Of a stretch of 19,989 bases of DNA, positions 6,443 to 14,165 are shown in pieces. The position numbers and the translations under genes were made by a program. Positions within the stretch are counted from its first letter, which is position 1; each line of letters opens with the position of its first letter. The notes below the pieces were generated by a model. It did not search any database and had not been told where the DNA came from. It was given only the letters and a program-made list of their open reading frames with translations. The stretch comes from Paramuribaculum sp. (lineage in GTDB: Bacteria > Bacteroidota > Bacteroidia > Bacteroidales > Muribaculaceae): contig VSPV01000035.1 in NCBI GenBank assembly GCA_009775605.1, positions 1 through 19,989 on the forward strand, written 5' to 3'.

Positions 6443-7129
6443 TTACTCTGAGTGGCGGGTGAGGAGATCTAGCATTTCGGGGCGCGAGATTATTTTTATT
6501 TCCTGCTGGTTGTAGTCTATGAGTCCGCGGGCTTTCATGCTGTCGAGGGTGGCCATGAACGACGAGCGCTGGACTCCGAAGAGTGAATAAAGGTCGCGCT
6601 GGCGGCATGAGAGCACTATGTCGGTGCCTCCGCGCTGCGTCAGGGCCACAATCCAGAACGCTATGCGCTCCTCGAGCGATCCGTTGGTAAGGGCAAGCAC
6701 TCCGTCTATGGCTTTCTGCGCGTTCATGGACAGTATGTTCAGGAAGTTGAAAAGGAAAATGGGGTCGGAGTGAAGAATCTTCACATAATCATGTTTTGTA
6801 ATCTGGAGGATGCCTGTCGGGCCGATGGCTGTGGCATTGCAGGGGTAATGGGTGGCGCGTCCGAAGAGATAGTCCGGAGCTATTACATCGGGTGCCGACA
6901 GTGTCTGCGATACTTTGAAGCGTCCGTCGGCATTGGCTATCGAGAGCCGTGCCTTTCCTGAAATAATAAATTTCACATGGGTGCAGGTTTCGCCCGCTGT
7001 CACAAGGGTCTCTCCGTCAAGATACTTCAGAAAATGGAACTTGGTGGATTCCACTACTTTGGATATATTGGCGTAGCTCACTCCTTTGAAAAGCGGCAGC
7101 CCCATCAATATTTCATACATGCTGTCCAT
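6443..7129 (-). CDS. Crp/Fnr-family transcriptional regulator
   Basis: This 228-residue protein has an N-terminal cyclic-nucleotide-binding-type beta-roll (about 10-130: FHFLKYLDGETLVTAGE, VKFIISGKARLSI). A dimerisation helix follows at about 130-155, then a C-terminal winged helix-turn-helix (about 165-225: CRQRDLYSLFGVQRSSFMATLDSMKARGLIDY). A convincing phosphate-binding cassette for cAMP (RxSA-like) is not visible, and Bacteroidetes Crp-like proteins often sense other signals. It is encoded 124 bp downstream of the BASS-type transporter on the same strand, so cotranscription is possible; no strong promoter was seen in the gap. It may control the transporter, which is inference from position. 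The ligand is unknown. Confidence 0.9.
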   Translation of the reverse strand: MDSMYEILMGLPLFKGVSYANISKVVESTKFHFLKYLDGETLVTAGETCTHVKFIISGKARLSIANADGRFKVSQTLSAPDVIAPDYLFGRATHYPCNATAIGPTGILQITKHDYVKILHSDPIFLFNFLNILSMNAQKAIDGVLALTNGSLEERIAFWIVALTQRGGTDIVLSCRQRDLYSLFGVQRSSFMATLDSMKARGLIDYNQQEIKIISRPEMLDLLTRHSE

Positions 7130-7253
7130 AATCGCTATGCTCTATGTCGGGATGCAAATAAAGGGCACCTCTCCTGCGTTTTCCGGCCGGGAATCGCGTT
7201 TCAATCTCCGGCATCAGCGCAGGACAGCCCTGTCATATACATCCTTTGTTTAT

Positions 7254-8186
7254 TTAACGTTCTGCAGCGGAGTTAAGTTTGGAGTCCCGCTTTTTTTGTT
7301 TGAGATATAACTGGAGTGAGTTTATGGTGTTCTGCCATGCAATATATGCAGCAGGGGCCACTGACGTCACCGGATTGAGGTATGTAAGGGCCATCCAGAT
7401 GGCAAGCACCGTGTTTTTCTGGCCCAGGCCCTGCGCTCCGGCAATGCGGTCGCCGTAGCGGCGTCCGATTCTGCGCCCGGCCACGAACTGGGCCACGCAC
7501 ACCACACCGGCTACCAGCGCAAGCGCCACGAGCTCGGGGACGCGCGACGGCGGCTCTTTCATCACGAAACTCACCGCGCGTCCCACAACTATAATAAGCG
7601 ATACCGCCCACAGATAGAATCCGATGGACTGCGACGACGAGATGCGGCGGTGCAGGGCAGGGGCGGCTCCTTTGAGCACGAGGGCCGTGACCAGCGGCCC
7701 GAGTATGAGCGGAAGCACACGCATGGCGATGGTGCTGACTGACTGGGTGAACTCAATGTCAGCGGAGCCCATCAGTGTGAATGCGGCGGGAGCGGTGAGC
7801 GCCACGGCCATGTTGCTTACCAGTGAAAATGTGGCCAGACGGGCGATGTTTCCGCCGAGCATTCCGGTGATTACCGGAGCGGCCGTGGCCGTGGGGCAGA
7901 ACACGCAGATGAACGCTCCCTGAGCCACGTCGGTGCTGACCGGCAATAATGTCAGATATATGGCAAGCGCTCCGCCCAGCTGCACGCACAGAAGCGATAG
8001 CGAAAGGCCGGTAATCCTCATTTCCTTAGGCTCTATGCGGCAGAATGTAATGAAAAGCATTGCGAATATGAGCCAGGGGGTAAGAAACGCTACCGCTTCT
8101 ATTATATTGTGGAAAAGAAGTCCGCATAGCATGGCCAGCGGAAGCATCCAGGGCTTGAGTCTGTGGATAAACTCAGAATATTTCAT
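7254..8186 (-). CDS. Bile acid:sodium symporter (BASS)-family transporter
   Basis: The 310-residue protein is mostly hydrophobic, with about nine to ten membrane helices. VFCPTATAAPVITGMLGGN at about 95-113 and GLGQKNTVLAIWMALTYLNPVTSVAPAAYIAWQNTINS near the C-terminus are the two conserved stretches of BASS/SBF-type transporters. These carry organic anions, bile acids or pantothenate-like acids with sodium; the substrate here cannot be told, and a bile-acid role should not be assumed from the family name. The ATG at 8186 gives a leader of about 20 nt after the promoter at 8212-8243. It is divergent from the GH2 gene and shares its control region; the Crp-like regulator lies downstream. Confidence 0.87.
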   Translation of the reverse strand: MKYSEFIHRLKPWMLPLAMLCGLLFHNIIEAVAFLTPWLIFAMLFITFCRIEPKEMRITGLSLSLLCVQLGGALAIYLTLLPVSTDVAQGAFICVFCPTATAAPVITGMLGGNIARLATFSLVSNMAVALTAPAAFTLMGSADIEFTQSVSTIAMRVLPLILGPLVTALVLKGAAPALHRRISSSQSIGFYLWAVSLIIVVGRAVSFVMKEPPSRVPELVALALVAGVVCVAQFVAGRRIGRRYGDRIAGAQGLGQKNTVLAIWMALTYLNPVTSVAPAAYIAWQNTINSLQLYLKQKKRDSKLNSAAER

Positions 8187-8211
8187 TTTGTGAAATGATG
8201 TTTTCAGGTTG

Positions 8212-8243
8212 CAAAATTACAAAAAAAGGATGTGGAGGGCAAA
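8212..8243 (-). promoter_or_regulatory. Promoter of the BASS transporter gene
   Basis: On the minus strand TTTG (complement of 8240-8243), a 20 nt spacer and TAATTTTG (complement of 8212-8219) match the Bacteroidetes consensus at both boxes. Transcription would start near 8206. Confidence 0.82.
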
Positions 8244-8263
8244 AACGGCCTCCCGTCCTTTTT
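8223..8263. promoter_or_regulatory. Inverted repeat centred between divergent promoters (candidate operator)
   Basis: The left arm AAAAAGGA (8223-8230) plus GGAGG (8234-8238) mirrors CCTCC (8249-8253) plus TCCTTTTT (8256-8263), with one bulged base and 10 bp between the inner arms. The centre is near 8243, and the arms cover the -33 boxes of both divergent promoters (8240-8243 and 8261-8264). It also resembles a bidirectional terminator, but no gene ends here. A shared operator is the better reading (inference). Confidence 0.5.
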
Positions 8264-8292
8264 GCGAGTTAACAGAGGATTGCCTATTTTTG
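8261..8292 (+). promoter_or_regulatory. Promoter of the GH2 gene (and perhaps the kinase and regulator)
   Basis: TTTG (8261-8264), exactly 20 nt, then TATTTTTG (8285-8292) match the consensus at both boxes. Transcription would start near 8298, about 26 nt before the ATG at 8325. This supports that start over the longer frame opening at 8232. Confidence 0.85.
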
Positions 8293-8298
8293 TAATCC
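8277..8298. promoter_or_regulatory. Short inverted repeat enclosing the GH2 -7 box
   Basis: GGATT (8277-8281) and AATCC (8294-8298) flank the -7 box at 8285-8292 with 12 bp between. A protein bound here would block the promoter. The arms are only 5 bp, so chance is possible. Confidence 0.3.
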
Positions 8299-8324
8299 AA
8301 CTATTGTATTTATCCTTTCATGCC

Positions 8325-10967
8325 ATGAAGTATTGCCGACTATTTATCACATTGCTTTTTTTAGTTATATGGTCGTTCCCCGAAATCAGTGCCGCGGAAT
8401 TTTCCACTGCGGGATTCTACCGGCTGCCCGGAAGCCAGCGTTCGGTTTCTTCCATGAATCCGGCCTGGCGCTTCCATAAGGGGGATGCGGCCGGAGCATC
8501 CGACCCTGCTTTCAACGATTCATCATGGGGGGTGGTTTCGCTGCCACACGGGCTGGAGGAACTCCCTCCGGAGGCAAGCGGCTGCGTGAATTACCAAGGC
8601 CCCGCATGGTACCGTAAGCACTTCACCCCGGCAGATTCGCTCAGGGGAAAGAAGGTGTTTCTGCATTTCGAGGGCATAATGGGCAAGAGCCGCGTCTATG
8701 TGAACGGAAAGCAGGTCACGGAGCATTTCGGAGGCTATCTTCCCGTGATAGCTGACCTTACGGGCCTTTTACGGTTCGGGGAAGACAATGTGATAGCCGT
8801 AATGACCGACAACAGCGACGATCCCTCTTATCCCCCCGGAAAGCCGCAGGATATGCTCGACTTCACCTATATGGGAGGAATCTACCGCGACTGCTGGCTG
8901 GTGAGCCACGGCGATATCTATGTTACCGACCCTAATTATGAGGATATACCGGCGGGTGGGGGATTGCTCGTGACCTATGAGGATGTCAGCGACCGTTCCG
9001 CGCGCGTAAAACTTTTGACTCACATCCGCAACGAGCGGCCGGGCGGTTTCTCCGGGCGGCTCAATTATGAACTGATAGACCCCGACGGGCGTACAGTCGC
9101 CACCCACAGCCGCGCGCTGAAGCTCTCCGCAGGAAAAGACCGTGCCATTACCGATATTCTGACCGTGGACGCGCCCCAACTGTGGACGCCCGATGATCCC
9201 CGGCTCTACCGCCTTAAAGTAAGCATCACAGATGCGAACGGACGGGAGGCGGACTCCTTTATGAAGCGTCTGGGCATCCGCAGCGTGGAATTCAAAGGCG
9301 AGAAAGGCTTCTATCTCAACGGCAAGCCATACGGTGAGCCTCTTATCGGCGCAAACCGCCATCAGGATTTTGCGGTCGTGGGCCACGCGGTGCCCAACGC
9401 CACCCACTGGCGCGATGCCAAAAAACTGCGCGACGCCGGTTTCAAGGTGATACGAAACGCCCACTGTCCTCAGGATCCCGCTTTCATGGATGCCTGCGAC
9501 GAACTCGGGCTGTTTGTGATAGTCAATACTCCCGGATGGCAGTTCTGGAATGATGATCCGAAGTTTGCACAGAGGGTATATTCCGATATAAGAAACATGA
9601 TACGGCGCGACCGCAATCATCCCTCGGTGTGGATGTGGGAGCCGATACTCAACGAGACATGGTATCCCGCCGATTTCGCCGGACGCACGGTGGAAATCGT
9701 GGGTGAGGAATTCCCTGGCGGACGCGCTCTGGCGGCTTGCGACGAGTCGGCGCGCGGAAGCGAGCACTTCACGATCCGCTTCCGTCATCCGGCCAATGCC
9801 GACCCGGGCGAACAGAGGGGAGAGACGGATCCTAAGGTGTCTTACTTCACAAGAGAATGGGGTGATAACGTGGACGACTGGAATTCACACAACTCTCCCA
9901 GCCGTGTGTCGCGCGGATGGGGAGAACACGCCATGCTTGTGCAGGCACAGCATTATGCAAGCCCCGATTACCCCTATTCCTGTCTCGAAACCCTCCACCG
10001 CACCACGCCCCAGCACATGGGCGGCTGCCTGTGGCACTCGTTCGACCACCAGCGCGGATACCATCCCGATCCGTTCTACGGCGGGGTGATGGATGCCTTC
10101 CGTCAGCCAAAATACTCCTGGACGATGTTTGCCTCTCAGCGTCCGGCCGAAAAACTCGACCGTCCTTTCGCCACCGGTCCGATGGTATATATAGCCCACG
10201 AAATGACACCGTTCTCTCCCAAGGACGTTACGGTCTACTCGAATTGCGACGAAGTGCGCCTCACGTTCTGCCGCGACGGAAAAACCAGGACGTTGCGCCG
10301 CGACAGTCTTGGCAAAAGCATGAAATCGCCGGTATATCTCTTTACCGATATGTATGACTTCATGACCGACAAGGCTCTGGACCGCAACGGACATAAGGAG
10401 GATGCATGGCTCTTTGCCGAAGGAATCATTGACGGAAAGGTCGTGGCAACTCATCGCGTCTTCCCCGCCAGACGTCCCGCGCAGATACGCCTGAGTCTCG
10501 ACAACGAGGGCATTCCTCTGGTGGCCGACGGCTCCGACTTTGTTACCGTGGTGGCCTCGATGACAGACAGCGAAGGAAACGTGAAGCGCCTGAACAATCA
10601 GACGTTGCATTTCACCGTGGAAGGGGAGGGCCATATAATCGGTGATACTGTGACGGGCGTTAACCCTGTGCCTCTCACATGGGGAACCGCACCGCTGCTT
10701 GTGCGCTCCACCCTTACCCCCGGAAAAATCCGGATCAGGGCAACGACGGTGAAGGAAGGGCTTCAGACTCCTCTTGCCGGAGAACTTGTGATAGAAAGCG
10801 TGGCTCCCGCCATGCCGCAGATCTATTCCGAATCAGAGGCGGCATCGCTTCCTGCCGTTACATCTCTTTCACAGAAGAAAGCTGACGGTGCCGACAGGAA
10901 AACTTCGGCGGAAAAACTCCGCGAGGTAGAGCGCCAGCAGGAGGAATTCGGCGAAAAGCCCAAATGA
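8325..10967 (+). CDS. Secreted glycoside hydrolase family 2 enzyme (beta-galactosidase-like)
   Basis: From the ATG at 8325 the protein has 880 residues and opens with a signal peptide (MKYCRLFITLLFLVIWSF, likely cleavage near ISA-AEF). The GH2 layout follows: sugar-binding jelly roll (about 25-200, with WRFHKGDAAGASDPAF and AWYRKHF), an Ig-like domain (about 200-320), a TIM barrel (about 320-600) and C-terminal Ig-like domains (about 610-840). The likely acid/base is E444 in WMWEPILNETW and the likely nucleophile E511 in FTREWGD. The tail is charged and rich in Q, E and K. It should release beta-linked sugars, perhaps galactose, in the periplasm or outside the cell; specificity is not readable. 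The kinase gene follows after 33 bp. No SusC/SusD genes are nearby in the window. Confidence 0.92.
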   Translation: MKYCRLFITLLFLVIWSFPEISAAEFSTAGFYRLPGSQRSVSSMNPAWRFHKGDAAGASDPAFNDSSWGVVSLPHGLEELPPEASGCVNYQGPAWYRKHFTPADSLRGKKVFLHFEGIMGKSRVYVNGKQVTEHFGGYLPVIADLTGLLRFGEDNVIAVMTDNSDDPSYPPGKPQDMLDFTYMGGIYRDCWLVSHGDIYVTDPNYEDIPAGGGLLVTYEDVSDRSARVKLLTHIRNERPGGFSGRLNYELIDPDGRTVATHSRALKLSAGKDRAITDILTVDAPQLWTPDDPRLYRLKVSITDANGREADSFMKRLGIRSVEFKGEKGFYLNGKPYGEPLIGANRHQDFAVVGHAVPNATHWRDAKKLRDAGFKVIRNAHCPQDPAFMDACDELGLFVIVNTPGWQFWNDDPKFAQRVYSDIRNMIRRDRNHPSVWMWEPILNETWYPADFAGRTVEIVGEEFPGGRALAACDESARGSEHFTIRFRHPANADPGEQRGETDPKVSYFTREWGDNVDDWNSHNSPSRVSRGWGEHAMLVQAQHYASPDYPYSCLETLHRTTPQHMGGCLWHSFDHQRGYHPDPFYGGVMDAFRQPKYSWTMFASQRPAEKLDRPFATGPMVYIAHEMTPFSPKDVTVYSNCDEVRLTFCRDGKTRTLRRDSLGKSMKSPVYLFTDMYDFMTDKALDRNGHKEDAWLFAEGIIDGKVVATHRVFPARRPAQIRLSLDNEGIPLVADGSDFVTVVASMTDSEGNVKRLNNQTLHFTVEGEGHIIGDTVTGVNPVPLTWGTAPLLVRSTLTPGKIRIRATTVKEGLQTPLAGELVIESVAPAMPQIYSESEAASLPAVTSLSQKKADGADRKTSAEKLREVERQQEEFGEKPK

Positions 10968-11000
10968 AAGTTTCGATAACCCCGCTCCATATCCTCGCCT

Positions 11001-12140
11001 ATGAGATTTTCGAAAACGGCCTTCCTTAAGAAGTTGCTGCTCTTTCTGCAGGAAAGCGGCACCAAGCTCATTCATTTCTTTGCTCTGTGCATAGCTCTGC
11101 TTCTGCCAGAACTTCTGATGAATCTGCTTGATGTGCGCAATCCGGGCATCTCACTCAATCTTTATGTGAAGACGGCGGTGTATATAGTGGTGTTCTATGT
11201 GGAATACTATCTGGTGCTTTCCGGCGAAATGCTTCGCGGCAGGGTGGACTGGCTCAGGTTTTTCGGACTCAGTTCTATTGTGACTGTAGTGGCTATGGCG
11301 CTGCTTTATGTACTGTGGATAGAGAATATACCCGAACTGCATTCGCTCCGCGACGGTCGGCCGGGACCGCCCCTGGAATTCCCCCATCTGGTGCCGGGTC
11401 ATCCTGAGACGCCCCCTTCCATACCGTATATGGTTGGTAATCTGGTGATGATACTGCTGGTGATAGCTCTTGCCGTGGCCATCAAGACCTCGGCCCAGCT
11501 TCAGGCCCTTATGGAGAAACGCCATGAGAGCGCCATGCTGCAGCGTGAGCTGGAGCTGGCCCGTATAAAGTCGCAGATCAATCCGCATCTGCTCTTCAAC
11601 ACGCTCAACACCATATATGCCATGGTGGAGATAAATCCCGCCGAGGCCCAGAAGGCAATCCATCATCTGAGTTCCATCCTGCGCTATTCGCTCTACAATA
11701 TAACCACGCTGGTGCATCTTGAAAAGGAGCTTGAGTTCATAGAGAAATACTGCGCTCTGATAAAGATGAGACTTGGGTCGAGGCTCAATCTCGAGATGGA
11801 CATAGATGTAGGGCAGATGGGCAAGACGGAGGTAGCTCCTCTCATGCTTATCAACGCTGTGGAAAACGCCATGAAATACGGCGCGATTCCGGGCGAACCG
11901 ATAAAAATAATGTTCAGGGCCCGGGACGGAGTGGTGAATGCCGAGATTTCCAACAGCTATCAGCCGGCCGAGAGGGCGCGCAGAGAAGGCGCGCACATCG
12001 GACTGCGCAACATGCGCCGCCGTCTGGAACTTCTTTACGGCGGCCGTCACACTCTTGATATCCGCGATACCGGAAGCCGCTATGAGCTGAGATGCAGCAT
12101 AGATATTTCCTCTCCGCCGTCATATTATAATTCAAAGTAA
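11001..12140 (+). CDS. LytS/YehU-type sensor histidine kinase
   Basis: This 379-residue kinase has an N-terminal membrane domain with four hydrophobic helices (about 23-43, 53-73, 87-107 and 144-161). A proline-rich extracytoplasmic stretch lies between the last two. A short coiled coil (about 165-190) leads into the His_kinase domain (PF06580), with the phospho-acceptor H196 in INPHLLFNTLN. An HATPase domain follows, with NAVENAMKYG as N box and GLRNMRRRLELLYG near the end. It would phosphorylate the LytTR regulator encoded 14 bp downstream. It has no large periplasmic sensor, so it may sense membrane state or a small ligand. It starts 33 bp after the GH2 stop, so cotranscription with GH2 is likely unless an internal promoter exists. 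Confidence 0.94.
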   Translation: MRFSKTAFLKKLLLFLQESGTKLIHFFALCIALLLPELLMNLLDVRNPGISLNLYVKTAVYIVVFYVEYYLVLSGEMLRGRVDWLRFFGLSSIVTVVAMALLYVLWIENIPELHSLRDGRPGPPLEFPHLVPGHPETPPSIPYMVGNLVMILLVIALAVAIKTSAQLQALMEKRHESAMLQRELELARIKSQINPHLLFNTLNTIYAMVEINPAEAQKAIHHLSSILRYSLYNITTLVHLEKELEFIEKYCALIKMRLGSRLNLEMDIDVGQMGKTEVAPLMLINAVENAMKYGAIPGEPIKIMFRARDGVVNAEISNSYQPAERARREGAHIGLRNMRRRLELLYGGRHTLDIRDTGSRYELRCSIDISSPPSYYNSK

Positions 12141-12154
12141 CCCAGAACCGCAAT

Positions 12155-12910
12155 ATGAAAAAAATAAAAACATGTGTGATTGACGACGAGCCTCTGGCCG
12201 CCGAACTGATTGCCGGATATATAAGACGAACCGCATTTCTTGAACTCGAGGGTGTCTACTCGTCGGCCCAGGAGGCCGTGCGGTCCATAATGAAAGGGAA
12301 GGTTGACCTCGTGTTCCTCGACATCCAGATGCCTATGCTCGGAGGACTGGAATTCGCGCGCCTCATGCCCAAGGGCGTCAGGGTGGTGTTTGTGACCGCT
12401 TACAGTGAGTTCGCTCTCGACAGTTTTAAGGTTGGCGCCATAGATTATCTGCTGAAGCCCGTGAGCTACGAGGAGTTCGTAGGTTCGGCCACACGCGCGG
12501 CATCCCTTCTTTGTCCGGTGGAGGCCGAAGAAGACGACGGGCCGTCGGATACCGACAGCGATTATTTAATAGTGAAGAGCGAATACAAGCTTCATCAGAT
12601 CCGCAAGTCCGACATAGTTTATGTGGAGGGACTCAAGGACTATGTGAAAATCTGGCTTGACGGAGGCTCCCGCAGCATCACCACCCTGCTCAACATGCGT
12701 TCGCTCGAGAAGTCGCTGCCTGCCGAGAAATTCATGCGTGTTCACCGCTCGTTTATAGTGAATCTCGACAAAATCGAGACCATAGAGCGCAACCGTATAA
12801 TCTTCGACGGCACGGCAGTGCCCGTGAGCGAGAGTTACCGCGATTCTTTTCAGAACTGGGTGACCTCACGCATGACAAGGGCATTGCGCGGCGACGAAGT
12901 CGAGGAATAG
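12155..12910 (+). CDS. LytTR-family response regulator
   Basis: The 251-residue regulator has a receiver domain (about 1-120) with acidic D10/D11, phospho-acceptor D56 in VFLDIQMP, T81 and K101 in LLKP. A linker rich in D and E (about 126-137) leads to a LytTR DNA-binding domain (about 138-240: DYLIVKSEYKLHQIRKSDIVYVEGLKDYVKIWL, FMRVHRSFIVNLDKIE). Such proteins bind pairs of short direct repeats upstream of target promoters. It is the evident partner of the kinase 14 bp upstream. Targets are unknown; the GH2 promoter region is a natural candidate. Its TAG lies 10 bp from the convergent rpiB stop, with no terminator seen. Confidence 0.95.
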   Translation: MKKIKTCVIDDEPLAAELIAGYIRRTAFLELEGVYSSAQEAVRSIMKGKVDLVFLDIQMPMLGGLEFARLMPKGVRVVFVTAYSEFALDSFKVGAIDYLLKPVSYEEFVGSATRAASLLCPVEAEEDDGPSDTDSDYLIVKSEYKLHQIRKSDIVYVEGLKDYVKIWLDGGSRSITTLLNMRSLEKSLPAEKFMRVHRSFIVNLDKIETIERNRIIFDGTAVPVSESYRDSFQNWVTSRMTRALRGDEVEE

Positions 12911-12920
12911 GAATGGCCGA

Positions 12921-13385
12921 TCAGTCGCAATCTATCTTTTCAACCCTCTTTTCGTGGCGTCCTCCGTCGAATGGTGTCGAGAAGAATGTCTCGACGATGG
13001 CAAGGGCCTTGTTGGCATTGATGAAGCGGGCGGGGAGCACGAGGATGTTTGCGTCGTTGTGGGCGCGGGCCAGACGGGCCAGCTCCACATCCCAGCAGAG
13101 AGCCGCGCGGATTCCGCGGTGCTTGTTCAGCACCATGGCCATACCGTTGCCTGAACCGCACAGGGCTATTCCCGGATAATCCTTGCCCGACTGCACGGCT
13201 TCGGCGCAGGGGTGGGCAAAGTCGGGGTAGTCGCAGCTGTCTGCTGCATCGGTGCCGAAGTCCTCGACGGTTATGCCGGCTGCCTGCAGATGCTGTTTGA
13301 TGACTTCCTTGAGTTCGTAACCGGCGTGGTCGCTACACATTGCCACCGGTTTGCCGGGGCGGAGAATCAAAAGAGGTGTTGACAT
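12921..13385 (-). CDS. rpiB: Ribose-5-phosphate isomerase B
   Basis: The enzyme interconverts ribose 5-phosphate and ribulose 5-phosphate in the pentose phosphate pathway. It has 154 residues, typical for RpiB. Visible signatures are CSDHAGYELK (D19, H20), the phosphate-binding loop with the catalytic cysteine in ALCGSGNGMAM (C76), and ARAHNDANILVLPAR (H109-D111). Relatives in the RpiB/LacA family act on other sugar phosphates, so an allose or galactose phosphate is a minor alternative. It is the last gene of a minus-strand run, 24 bp after the SDR gene, and ends 10 bp from the convergent response regulator. Confidence 0.94.
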   Translation of the reverse strand: MSTPLLILRPGKPVAMCSDHAGYELKEVIKQHLQAAGITVEDFGTDAADSCDYPDFAHPCAEAVQSGKDYPGIALCGSGNGMAMVLNKHRGIRAALCWDVELARLARAHNDANILVLPARFINANKALAIVETFFSTPFDGGRHEKRVEKIDCD

Positions 13386-13409
13386 GATTGGTCTGGAATA
13401 TGTAATTTT

Positions 13410-14147
13410 TTAGATTTCGAGTGAAAGATGGCGCCAGATGCGTTGCGGTATAAGCTGCATCAGACGTGACGCTACGCCCCAGCGATAGTCGATATAGGCC
13501 ACGCGGCGCCGCCGGAGTATGGCTTTTTCGATGAGGGGAGCCGCATAGTCCACGCTCATTATCATGGGATATGGTTTGCCTTCCTGGAGAAGGGGCGTGC
13601 GGATGAAGCCGGGGCGGATATCGGTGAAGGCCACATTGACCTGGCGCCGGTAGGCAAGCTGCTCGAGGCAGTTGATGAATCGCTGCTGGAAGCACTTTGA
13701 CGCGCTGTAGGCCGTTGCCACTCCGAGAGCCTTGACTCCGGCCACGGAGGTTATGGCGGCAATCTGGCCCTGATGCAGATTGGCCGTGTCGCGGAAATAA
13801 CGGTAAGCGGCCGTGACAATGGCCGAGAATCCCATCACGTTGGTCTCAAGGGTGCGGTGCACCTGGGCCGGATCGAGGTCGGGGTCGTTGAAGCCTATGC
13901 CGGCTGCAAACAGCAGCACGTCCATGCCGTCGCAGAGCTCTATCAGCTCCGTGAAGCGCTGCGCGGCATCGGGCTGGGTCACGTCGATGCGCTTGGTTGC
14001 GATGTTGGCGGGATACTGGTCCTTTAACTCCTTGAGCCGTTCCTCGCGGCGTGCGGCTATGCCCACGCGCCAGCCTCCGCGGGCGAAGTCGGTTGCTATC
14101 CGTGCGCCGAGACCGGAAGATGCTCCTACAATGATGATTTTCTTCAT
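13410..14147 (-). CDS. SDR-family NAD(P)-dependent oxidoreductase
   Basis: This is a classical short-chain dehydrogenase of 245 residues. The cofactor loop GASSGLG is at residues 8-14. R33 and R34 after the second strand suggest NADPH preference. The AAG motif is at 81-83, and the catalytic set is N103, S134, Y147 and K151 (YSASK). The C-terminal part (about 185-245) has a basic RRRR segment and a hydrophobic stretch, so membrane association is possible. The substrate is unknown. It lies 18 bp after the DUF6048-like gene and 24 bp before rpiB, so it probably belongs to the same transcript. Confidence 0.92.
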   Translation of the reverse strand: MKKIIIVGASSGLGARIATDFARGGWRVGIAARREERLKELKDQYPANIATKRIDVTQPDAAQRFTELIELCDGMDVLLFAAGIGFNDPDLDPAQVHRTLETNVMGFSAIVTAAYRYFRDTANLHQGQIAAITSVAGVKALGVATAYSASKCFQQRFINCLEQLAYRRQVNVAFTDIRPGFIRTPLLQEGKPYPMIMSVDYAAPLIEKAILRRRRVAYIDYRWGVASRLMQLIPQRIWRHLSLEI

Positions 14148-14165
14148 GACTTAATATTCTGAAAG

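Noticed and set aside
6309..6608. Small frames over the hairpin cluster and the 3' end of the Crp-like gene
   Set aside because: They overlap the Crp-like coding region or hairpins and show low-complexity composition. Nothing supports translation.
8223..8263. Reading the inverted repeat as a bidirectional terminator
   Set aside because: It has an A-run, GC stem and T-run, but both flanking genes start here rather than end, so a terminator would have no transcript to stop.
8232..8324. 31-residue N-terminal extension of the GH2 protein
   Set aside because: Both promoter boxes (8261-8292) lie inside it, and the signal peptide begins at the ATG at 8325.
8769..9788. 339-residue minus-strand frame opposite the GH2 gene
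   Set aside because: It is antisense to the jelly-roll, Ig-like and barrel parts of a complete GH2 enzyme and has no recognisable motif.
11151..12050. 299-residue minus-strand frame opposite the histidine kinase
   Set aside because: It is antisense to a full kinase with all motifs in place. Its sequence is rich in H and R and has no domain.
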